Source: Fragilaria radians (Eukaryota > Bacillariophyta > Fragilariophyceae > Fragilariales > Fragilariaceae). From it: a stretch of DNA of 62,959 nt. The position numbers were made by a program, and so were the translations under genes. The stretch covers positions 309,311-372,269 of the forward strand of contig CAAAJI010000008.1 of assembly GCA_900642245.1 (NCBI GenBank), written 5' to 3'. Below, piece by piece: positions 33,876 to 43,942 of the stretch. Positions within the stretch are counted from its first letter, which is position 1. Every line of letters begins with the position of its first letter. Under the pieces are notes generated by a model. The model saw only the letters and a list, made by a program, of their open reading frames with translations, made no database searches and was not told the origin of the DNA.

Positions 33876-36800
33876 TGCAAACTACCGCTACTTTCGCATT
33901 CAACTTTGGAAAATGGTCTATGGATCAACCTTGTTTCTGTGCTCTAGAGAGTGGAGAAGAGTAGCAAGCTTTGTGTATTTAGTAATGGCTTAAGAATCAA
34001 TCGGATAAAATGTAGACATGCCTTTTAAGTGGCTGAAATTATAGGCAATGAATCCCATGAAACAAGTATTCTTTGACTAATACTGAGATAATTCTACAAT
34101 TCAGAAGGTTAGTGTTTCAAGATTTAATCTTGCAGAAAAATTCTTCGCATAATCACTAACATGTGACTCGTCGAATTTTGCGATACAGAATTTTGACTAA
34201 TCTTTTTAGTCACTCAACGGTGCCAATGCATGCGACAGGACGACCAAAATTTAAAATTATATTCCTGTGAGTCGAGTCCCTTGGGGGTCTACATATTTAA
34301 CTGTTCGCGATTTCGAAGGTTAGAGACTATTGAAATTAACTTTAATTGCATGCTCCCCTTCTTGAACTATGCAACAAACAATATAGAATGTTGCCTGCCC
34401 TCAAGATCTTGCATCAATCAGTCGTAGAAGAGTGATTCAAGCAGATATTTATTTGGTTATGTTTTTTTGTATTCGAGTGGTTCTCAATGATTTTTTATCG
34501 ATGACGTAGCGTGTTTTCAGTGAAAAATAAAGATGACTATTCCAGATGTGACCCTGCTGACATATTGAAAATAATAATATAATAATTTAGAACACTAACA
34601 ATCCAGATATGTACTACCTTCTAACACTTGTCATGTACCACGACCTAGCTTCATGTGCTTACATTTGCTTCATTGTCCCTTAACTTCTATCTAATGTACA
34701 GGTTGTCTTGATATTCTATGAGTTGACAAGAAATTGTTAGCTTTGAAGGAAATAATCAAGTTAATGATAATCCTATTGGTTTAAATTTTTCAAGAATAGT
34801 GATCGGACCTATCTTGGACACTCACTCAAATGTTCAATGTAAAACAATTTACGTACTAATCTTATAGGTATGTCTCTTTATTGGTTGGGATCCAAACCAT
34901 TTTCCAAATGGTAATTTGAATTCAATGTTTATACTCATTGTCAAAGGTGTCAGGTTATAGTCAAGCTTTTTACGGCTATTATACCCAGGAATGCGGGCTC
35001 GTTGTGTGGCTTTGGCAGTAATGGCTTGAATATAATCAAAATGCTTTAGAATGGTTTTGTAATTTGCTTTTTATCTCTGATTCACACTTGATGGGCACCT
35101 TGAATTATGCCATTGAGGCTTTGGACGGATGTATCCCATTAGTTCTCAAGCTCTTTTATGTTTTGCTGAATGCAGAATGGAAACCTAAAATCAATAGTTT
35201 GCTTCCATTGAAATAAATGTCTTTTTGCCCAATGCTTTCAATATTTTGAAAGCACCGGTTTCCCACTTAGCGAACTTTTCTCAGATGCATGGTCATTAGA
35301 TTCGTTAGTCCAAAAGATGTGAATTTGGAATGATTAACGATTTTTATATTCATAGAGCGTATAAGGATTGCATCATAGGAATTTACTGCATTAGCACTAA
35401 CGCTGCTTAACTAGCAAGATGTCTTGTTGGAAATGTAATTCGTATGGCATATGAATCAACAAATGCAAAATCAAGGTAAGACCAAGGGAATATTCAACCA
35501 GAAATTGTCCATAGCCATCCATCTCATGAAAATATTTTAGATAGAGAATCCAAGGCATCAAAATCATGGAAGAGTCTTGAAACATTCGGCTTTCGCAAAA
35601 TGTATAAATACATTAAAGAGATGTGAATTCAGAAACAGATCTCGAATGGAACCAAGTTCAAGCCTTCAACATGGTAAGTCTTTCAACCTAATGTGAAATC
35701 GAAAGGAAACCTTGGTTCCACTTCATAATTGCACTATTAGTAGTCTTAATCATTCTAACATATATCTAATATCTGCACATGCAGTGACAAATTTCGATAT
35801 TAATGTAATTATTTCCTTTTAATTTAGAAAGGAATGTGCTTAATTGAGTGCAAAGAAATAATCATAAAAAAAGATAATAGAAACAAAATCCGAGATGCTT
35901 AGTAATTTCCTACTAAAATTTGCATCCTTAGTTTCCGTGTATTACAAAATAAGTGTAATCCGTCCATAGGAATAAAATTTTTGTGATCAATAAATAAGGG
36001 TATGTGATATGACAAAAAAACCTTAGTTACGTAACAGTTCGTTAATCAAATTCTTCAGTGGCAAATAGGACTTTGTAACGATAAAAACAAAAGGTTAAAG
36101 ATATCCTCTTCTTTTGAGTTAAGTTATCGTTAACAGGCTTATCTACAATAATATGATTTTGTCTGGTATGAGACTGAGCGATATCATTGCTATCAGTGTA
36201 TGAAATTTATGGGGGAAAAGGAGACGTGGTCGAAATGGAGTGAGAATTTCTTATTTTAGGCAAGAGATGAAGACTTTTGACATCAATTAACGGGCTGACA
36301 AAGAATGGATACTGTTAATCGACATGAAGCCTAGAGGCGGTAAAGTGGTATTCAAGCATTAAAAGGGGGCAAAACAAGGATTAAAATTAAGGTAGTGCAT
36401 TGCCTTAGGAAAGGTTGCACAATAAGTATGAGCCAACATCAATTCCTTCCATACTGAAAGCACAAAGCATGTTCAGGCAGAGCTATTGAAGCAGAAATGA
36501 AAATGAAGCGCTTAGCATGAGATACATGACTTGGTATCAGCAATGACAGATGATCTGTTCATGACCGATGTACTTAGTTATCTAACCATTCATTAATAGT
36601 ACGCGAATAAGCTAAATGTCGAGGCACAACCACTTGAAGAATTGAATATGCGATTGGGAGGATATCCTTCCAATCTGAGTTAAACAGTGAGAGTAGAGCA
36701 AATGAGGCGCACTTTCTTTTACATTTTGCTTTAAAGGAAAATATCACATCCGGAAAACTTCGGAAGCTCTCAACACCTCGTACGGGATCATATCCAGTAA

Positions 36801-37834
36801 CGCAGGTATATAATAATGTCACAGTCCAGATTCAAAAAGGAATTGTAACTGAGCGAGTTAATATCCACCGAATCTCTCCTTTCCAATAAAACCCTCAGGT
36901 TATGTATAATCTTGGGGACAAGTGACATGCCTTGAGTTAAGTCCATTAAGATAATACCTAACACTTTAGGATGTAAGCAATGCAGTCTAATAATACTATA
37001 ATACATTACTAAGGCTAAGAGATGTGTGTGTGTACCAATACTGGAGACGTCCAAAGTTATCATTAGTACATAGTAAATAATAGTAGAATTAATATTCTTG
37101 TATTTACTCATCTAAAACTAGATGAGGTCACATAGGTAACCATTCTTTCTATACCTTCCACAAATTCAATTAAGACATAATCTTATATGAATGTAGTGAT
37201 ATGACAAATTCAAGCATATCTCTGTTAATGTACCCTTCTTCTTGTGCAGGATCAAAATCTAGAGCATTCCGATTTTTTCATGGATATATATATTTAGTCA
37301 GTACTACCGCTGTCCCTTGAATGAAAGCTTGGGTATGGTATTGGGGTGTTTCTTGATACGACAAATTAGCAATATTTTTCTATTCTATCTTTTACAGCAG
37401 ATCAACAGGGTCTGGGAACAAAACATACATAATGTCTCCAATGAAAATGAAGTTAATTATCATTCTTTAGGATAGGTGGATCATCGAAGGAGCAAGTTGC
37501 AGCCATGTTCGTTGCGGAATACTACTACCATCCAACAAGGTAAAACAGTAAATCTTGTCAATTACTCTTGCTTTCATATCAAAATTGATTTTTGAAAATA
37601 CATTACAATCAGGGAAAAATGATCACAATTTTCATTGATGTCCTCTCTTCATTATGCATGGTTAAGCCAATGTCAACTTTTGTCCCCCCCCTTGACATAG
37701 TATATCTAAAGCATTACCCAGTTGAATGGATGCAAAATTTTATCACACGTATTTATCACTAACCATAAGGAGTTATGCGATTGGAGCGATTTTTGTTGTT
37801 GTAATAGAATTCAAAAGCATACCAACTGTCTTCG
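33876..37834. other. Intergenic, about 4 kb, nothing recognised
   Basis: AT-rich with short spurious frames. A stretch near 36,300-36,420 has a faint resemblance to the start of a Copia reverse transcriptase but is too weak to call. A run of eight C lies near 37,684. Confidence 0.4.
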
Positions 37835-40800
37835 ATGGCTTGGGATGACCGCAATGTCAACATAAACGAACAGGCGTTTACATATACGATTAGTTGCCTA
37901 TCAGTGCCATCTCTTGACCAGACGTCTCATTCTTCTGCAACCGTAACTGATTATGCACCTCAATTTCTTAGTTCTCTGATAAGTGGAGGTCTTTATGGTA
38001 GGGAAGTTGAGCAAACAAAGCTGAGAAATATTTATGATTCCGTTTGCACCGGTCCGTCTCAAGTTGTGTTTGTTTCTGGAGAGTCGGGAATTGGGAAAAG
38101 CTCTCTGGTTGAGTCACTGCGTGATTACGTAGCTGGAGATGGACGTCAAGGGTATTTCGTTTCGGGAAAGTACGATCAGATTGGATTTTTAGAGCCTTTT
38201 TCGGCATTGGTTGCTGCCTTTAGCGACCTTGTAACTTTAATTCAGCAATCTGAGGAGAGCGATCAATTTCAAGAACGAATTTATAACTTAGTTGGCGAAG
38301 ACATCATGATTCTCTCCAATGTGATTCCAGGTTTGGTCCCAATAACATCAAACCAAGAAACTTCGTCAACCACCATGGAAAATGCTTTTTCTCAATTTAA
38401 GGCTCTATGCAGATCCTTCCTTCAATCAGTTTCATCTCCTTCTCATCCTATATTAATATTTCTAGACGATCTTCAATGGTGTGACGAAGCTTCTGTGAAA
38501 GTTATCAGGTCGTTGCTTTCGGACCTGGATTCTAAACATATTTTATTGGTGATTACTTTACGAGATGACGAGGATGGGCCTCGTATTCAATCTCAAATAT
38601 TAGATTCTGAAAAGACTTGGCCAACTACAAATATTGTCGTTGGCCTGCTCAATGTCGCCATTGTCTCGAATATGCTTCATTGCGTGTCAGGAAGAGATGT
38701 GAATTCATGCCAAGAACTTGCCCAGATACTTGTCAACAAAACAAACGGAAACATTTATTTCTTGCTACAGTTTTTAAGGAGAATGGAAGATGAAAATATC
38801 GTCAGGTTTGTGCCAACAAGTCGATCTTGGAATTGGGATGTCGATCACATTTTGGCGACAACAAATGTTGCTGAGAATGTTGCTGATATCGTTGCCACAA
38901 GGCTTAAACGACTAAGTCACAAGGTACTGGAAGTATTAAAGATTGCAGCAGCGCTTGGCTATGAGTTCGATTTCGATGTCCTACACAATATTGCACTGTC
39001 GGAAGGAGTGTTGGAGGGGAAGGAGTCGAGAACCGAGCTTAGTGTCATTGTAACAAAATGCTTAAATGATGGTTTTCTCGAGCGATGTAAAGGAAACAAG
39101 TATAAGCACTCCCACGATCGGACGCAAACATGCTTGTATAGCTCAATAGGACCCCCTGTTACGATTTCTGCTTTACATATGAGAATCGGCATAGTCTTAG
39201 ATTCCATGACACAATCCTATCCTGATCTATCATTGATCTTTTTAGCCACTGACCAGTGGAACAGAGGGAGATGTCACATATCTGAGCCACAGCATATTGA
39301 AAGATTACGAAAGCTTAATTTAATTGCTGGCAAAGAGTCCATGTCGAAACAATCGTTTCATCACGCTGTTAATTATTTTGAAATGTATTTGTCACTCATA
39401 GAGGATGAAAATCAAAATTGGACAACTTACTACGAGGAATCAATCGATCTATTTGGATTGTATGCAAGCGCATTACATAACTGTGGAGCCTTTGAAAAAT
39501 GCATTGCAGTCTCGGAAATCATCATACATAATGGAACTTCCGTTCTCCATAAAATTCCTGGCTTTATGGCCCTTTCATCGTCATTAAGTGCACAGGGAAA
39601 GAATGTGGATGCAACCAACGTTTGTCACTTTGCCCTCACTCTTTTGGGTGAACGAATTCCACGAAAGCCTTCAATTTTCCACGTTTTGGCTGAAATTTTG
39701 AAGGTTAGGCGTGCCTTACAGGGAAAGACAGATGAAGAGATCTTATCGTTTCCCCGTATGTCTAACAAGAAGAAAATTGCCGCCATGCATCTTCTCGATC
39801 GTATAGCTGTCCAGGTATCGATGAACTACAGTGAACGAAATATGTTTGTGCTTGTGAGTCATAGAATGGCCTACCTCTCATGTAAATATGGGTTGACTAC
39901 AAAGAGTCCACTTGGATTTGCATTTTACGCTTCAATACTTGCTTTCAGTCATCGTCAGCAGGCCTTTAGGTATGGCGAGTTGGCTGTTAGGATGATAGAA
40001 TTATTGTCTGCACGTGAATGTGAATGTCGTACTATTACAATTCTGTACGGCTTGGTTTTTCACTGGCGAGACTCGTTTTGGCAAACTTTTGAAGGGTTCA
40101 CAAAGGCATATCATTCTGGCATGGCAATGGGTGACTCGGAGGCCGCTTTTGTTGCATCTTTCGGGTTTCTAGGGTTTGCATTCTTTGGAAGTCCAACGCT
40201 CTTACATAACGAAGCCGAAATTCGGAGTTTGTGTAACGTTCTTGAGGATTTGCCACATGAGCTTCCCAGCCTCATTGTTCACCCTTGTCTTCAAATAACA
40301 CTCAATATGATGGGAGTCTCGAACAATCGCATCAGCCTCAATAGTGTAAATTTTGATGAAAGGCTTTGGGAAGAAAGACTCAAGAAGCAAAATAATCCGA
40401 TGTTAACACATTTCATGTTCTTAGCAAAGTTACAAATGGCATATTTTTTTGACGGTGCAACAGAAATGAAGCAGGAGTTGAAACGTGTTGATAGGCATTT
40501 GCTGGTAATTCGTCAAAGTTTCTTACAATACGTCGGAAGGTTCTTCTGTGGTATTGCATATTTTGCGCTATATAGATTGTTGCAGAAAGGAAAGTACCTT
40601 CGTCGAGGCGTTCAACTATGCTCTATCTTCCGAAAATATGTCCTTAGCGGTGTTAAGAATTGTGACGGTTACTATTTGCTTTTGGATGCCCTGAGGGTTT
40701 CAGCTACCAAACGTCACATTGACTCAGAAATTGCATTTGAACGAGCGATAACATTTGGGAGAGATAATCGAAGTGTTATATTTCAAGCCATGTGCTATGA

Positions 40801-41056
40801 AAGCGCTGCAGAAATGATTTTCCCCTTGGATAAACTAGCTGCTAGGGAATACTTCATGAATTCGATATCTCTATGGAGGCAATGGAATGCAATCGCGAAA
40901 GTAGAGCATATCACTGAGAAAATAGACCTTCTTTTTCCTGATTCTCCTATGCGTGACATTGCTGACTTTCCTTTAGAAATAACGAGGCAGCACATTGGCG
41001 CTGAAAATGTGGCAACTGAAAGTTTTGATCGTGATGATGTATCTGATATTCAATAG
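37835..41056 (+). CDS. STAND/AAA_16-type ATPase with helical repeat C-terminus
   Basis: An intronless frame of 1073 residues. Residues 50-400 are a STAND-family ATPase module like those fused to bacterial and diatom Ser/Thr kinases and cyclases: an LYGREVEQTKLRN entry motif (53-65), Walker A GESGIGKS (82-89), Walker B ILIFLDDLQWCDEAS (206-220) and the sensor region ITLRDDED. A winged-helix-like block follows, with LSHKVLEVLKIAAALGYEFD and SHDRTQ. Residues 480-1050 are all-helical and resemble degenerate tetratricopeptide repeats. STAND proteins act as switches that assemble on ligand binding. The usual N-terminal kinase and C-terminal cyclase or histidine kinase are both missing, so this is a stand-alone sensor/ATPase. 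The ATG at 37,835 is the first in frame and the stop is clean. Confidence 0.8.
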   Translation: MAWDDRNVNINEQAFTYTISCLSVPSLDQTSHSSATVTDYAPQFLSSLISGGLYGREVEQTKLRNIYDSVCTGPSQVVFVSGESGIGKSSLVESLRDYVAGDGRQGYFVSGKYDQIGFLEPFSALVAAFSDLVTLIQQSEESDQFQERIYNLVGEDIMILSNVIPGLVPITSNQETSSTTMENAFSQFKALCRSFLQSVSSPSHPILIFLDDLQWCDEASVKVIRSLLSDLDSKHILLVITLRDDEDGPRIQSQILDSEKTWPTTNIVVGLLNVAIVSNMLHCVSGRDVNSCQELAQILVNKTNGNIYFLLQFLRRMEDENIVRFVPTSRSWNWDVDHILATTNVAENVADIVATRLKRLSHKVLEVLKIAAALGYEFDFDVLHNIALSEGVLEGKESRTELSVIVTKCLNDGFLERCKGNKYKHSHDRTQTCLYSSIGPPVTISALHMRIGIVLDSMTQSYPDLSLIFLATDQWNRGRCHISEPQHIERLRKLNLIAGKESMSKQSFHHAVNYFEMYLSLIEDENQNWTTYYEESIDLFGLYASALHNCGAFEKCIAVSEIIIHNGTSVLHKIPGFMALSSSLSAQGKNVDATNVCHFALTLLGERIPRKPSIFHVLAEILKVRRALQGKTDEEILSFPRMSNKKKIAAMHLLDRIAVQVSMNYSERNMFVLVSHRMAYLSCKYGLTTKSPLGFAFYASILAFSHRQQAFRYGELAVRMIELLSARECECRTITILYGLVFHWRDSFWQTFEGFTKAYHSGMAMGDSEAAFVASFGFLGFAFFGSPTLLHNEAEIRSLCNVLEDLPHELPSLIVHPCLQITLNMMGVSNNRISLNSVNFDERLWEERLKKQNNPMLTHFMFLAKLQMAYFFDGATEMKQELKRVDRHLLVIRQSFLQYVGRFFCGIAYFALYRLLQKGKYLRRGVQLCSIFRKYVLSGVKNCDGYYLLLDALRVSATKRHIDSEIAFERAITFGRDNRSVIFQAMCYESAAEMIFPLDKLAAREYFMNSISLWRQWNAIAKVEHITEKIDLLFPDSPMRDIADFPLEITRQHIGAENVATESFDRDDVSDIQ

Positions 41057-41961
41057 ACATGGAATGATTAATCTTTGAATGATCTTTCTGGCTTCACATT
41101 CGTGTACGATGTTGAAAAACATCACGACATGATTTTTCCAAAAGCATGAACACTAATGACCTAAGGAATTATCAAACGATATGGAACAAACCTCAAATTT
41201 CGTCTGTTCTAATGGTCATTTGTAACTTTCCTGAGTTGTTACTAAGGATAGATGTCACTAGCAAAATACCATGGACATCTCTCATGTCAAGGTATACCTA
41301 TCTAGACATGTTGATTGCACACACAAAATGGAACACCATCAATGTATTACCGTCATATCTCATTAAAGCATCCTAAATTACAAAGACAACCCTGCTTTTA
41401 TCTTTGTTTAGAATTGTATGTCGTTGATTCAGAGAAAAAAGCATCTACTACCTAACCCTCATGATTCAATTTTTAGATTTTTAACATCGAATGACACTTT
41501 CCTAGCTGTATTTTGTCTTAGGAGAGAGCTACCCTCATCAAGCATCGTGTGCTTCTAGGAAATACAAATGATTATCTTGAAAGTTCTTTTTTGATGCCTA
41601 AAAGAATGCACCCCAAAACTTGTCTGGTGAAAAGAGTTTTCTAGCATTTGTAAAATTTAGAAAAAAGAGCAGGAATTTGTGTTACAATTCAATTACATCA
41701 CAATTTAACAAGCGGAAAGCAATACAATATCCAACCATGTGAAAAAAGATAAAACTTGAAAGTGTGTCCATAAATGAATGTATGCTAAGAATTAATAATA
41801 AATAGGCAACAAATGAATGCCATCATCCCAAAAATCAATGGTACGTACCTCGTTAACATAAGAAGCATAAACATATACATATATCTATTGAAGCTCAATT
41901 TTTCACATAGTCTACATACTGTTTGTTGAATCTTCTTCTCTTTCAAGACAAGAACTTTAAA
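41057..41961. other. Intergenic, nothing recognised
   Basis: AT-rich. The open frame at 41,146-41,376 has no protein-like features. Confidence 0.4.
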
Positions 41962-42738
41962 CTATTGAAAGAGAGTTTCAGGTTGTTTGGAGGAGTAAAT
42001 TTGGAGCAAGTATGACCACTTCCCTTTAATAGGAGGAGGAAGAAGTAAAACACCTGTCCAAATCATTACTTGAATCCAGTGTTTGATTTGAACCTTGTTC
42101 CTATCAACACCACTATCATGAAATTGGGCTACTTTTTTGTCATCTGCACAGAGGATAGCGGCCACAATCCACAGGATTAACACTTCTCTTATTCACCTTT
42201 GTCTTTTTTCAAATCTAGTCTCATCCATGATAGAAATCTTGTCAGAAGTGAAGTTTCTCTCTATCAAATGCTTCAAGAACTCCCAAAAGAGACTTGTATT
42301 CCTTCCCTACTTACCTCTGTGCAAGCCTGTGTGGTCACTTGAGCTCTTCTAACGGAAAATGCAGGATGCCTCTTTCAAAAATTTGTCAAGCCAGCCTCTT
42401 GAAAGTGTCTTTGCAAATTGTTGAGAAATTCTGTGCCCTACTAATAGAATGACAAAATACATTTCCTCATCTTTCATACGGATTGTTTCCCTCGACACCA
42501 GGTAACCTTGGCTCATGATTACTAAAATCCAGGCTATGAGATCCTTTTCAAAGTGTCCAAGCAATGGTTGCGGTCCTGGGTGGGTGGGCTCAGCGCTTTC
42601 CTTCTCTTTCTTGGAGCTTGGAGTCAGCGTTTGCTTAAAAATATCTGGAGACTTTTGCTGCACATTCCTCAGCTTTGCACCGTCCAAACACTTATGCACT
42701 GCTGCTGACAAGTCATCTGCAGTGTAGCATGTTGTCAT
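41962..42738 (-). pseudogene. Pogo/CENP-B-like DNA transposase remnant
   Basis: From the ATG at 42,738 the frame starts with a Psq-type helix-turn-helix (YTADDLSAAVHKCLDG) and continues into a CENP-B-type DNA-binding domain: GPQPLLGHFEKDLIAWILVI, then SRETIRM and GWLDKFLKEASC. The frame then ends. Past a stop, minus-strand sequence at about 42,220-42,260 reads FTSDKISIMDETRF, the first catalytic Asp block (usually 'VDETG') of the DDE domain. The frame at 41,962-42,183 contains more of the catalytic domain. The later catalytic residues are not recognisable. This is a dead Tc1/mariner-pogo superfamily transposon piece; terminal repeats were not found. Confidence 0.55.
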
Positions 42739-43657
42739 TGCTGTGAACAGACAAGAACTGATGAAGATATCTAATGTAATGCAACAAAGAACGAAAAGGT
42801 GATTTTCGTTATTTTTTAATCTAGCAAATTTACTGCAGCAACATTTTGGACCACAAACCGATACAGTAAAGTACTGGGCCAATCACATTGCAGAATTTGA
42901 AAATGATAATCAAATAGCAGCATAAAGCACATTTCATTAGAATCAGTCTTAACTTTGCCACAGTTCATTCTTTCAAAGCACTGCATCCATACAATGCATT
43001 ACCATCTTTTGATTGACATGATGCACTGCAGGTCAAGAGGACCCAAATACACAATTTTGATCCATGGTTTCATTGCAGAATGGACTTGACAATTTCTGAC
43101 CAACAGTTAGCCATGATTTTTGGTTTGTAGCCTTTTCTCTATATCAAATTTACGCCTATAACTCATTTTGAGGAATAAGCGAATTAATCCACATTATTGA
43201 GTTGGCAGTTGCTGAGACAATCGTTACACGTGTTGCAATACCTATAGTTTTGACAAACTTGTACTGCATTCTCATGAGCATATGAATTAGCAATGCCATT
43301 GGCATCCTTTTGGTGAATGCTGGATATGACTTCACATCGGTATTTTTGAATTTCAGTTGACTTCAATTCCTAAAGTTATCACAGCAACACTAACGCTTGT
43401 ATTTCAATGTATTCTCAAAACTGAGACAAAATAGGGCCTGCTCACCTCTCATTTCACCATATGGGAAAATGCATCCGATATGACAACCAATGAGATATAA
43501 CCACTTGCGAAGTATTGGACAAATTTTATCTTTACCTATGACTATTAGCCAGACTGACTCAGGTGTAGATGAGCTCATGATGCTCTAAATATTTTATGGC
43601 ATTTACAATGAAGCACATGTGTTTGGTATCCCGTAACCTTGTGGCTGTACCCCTCGA

Positions 43658-43768
43658 CGTTGGATTGAGCACGAGTCATTAGTAACCGCCAACGGTTACA
43701 TTGAATCCAACGGCCACATAGAGAGTCTAATCGTGGCAAAAAACAATGAGTACAGTGCAAATCCAACG
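43658..43768 (+). promoter_or_regulatory. Cluster of four CCAACG (MYB-type) motifs
   Basis: CCAACG occurs at 43,658-43,663 (minus), 43,689-43,694, 43,707-43,712 and 43,763-43,768 (plus), within 111 bases, about 175-285 bases upstream of the FG-GAP gene start at 43,943. Two are CCAACGG and one sits in AACCGCCAACGGTT, which resembles the AACGG core of MYB sites. The outermost pair forms an 11-base inverted repeat (GACGTTGGATT and AATCCAACGTC). Confidence 0.4.
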
Positions 43769-43942
43769 TCTTAATACTAGAGAGGACAGGGGAACGCGAA
43801 ACAGGTGTTGGAGTATTCAATCTCTGATTTAATATAGCCCAAGAATTGCGACTCAAGTATTTCAAGGAATAAAAAAACGTTTGGTTATTTTCGTCCTTTT
43901 TACAAGTTGTGTTGGAAATCGTTTCAGCGAAGTGATTATCTA

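Noticed and set aside
36300..36420. Possible Copia reverse transcriptase scrap on the plus strand
   Set aside because: A frame with LIDMKPRGGKVVFKH followed by a stop is only loosely similar to the family block, with no second supporting motif nearby.
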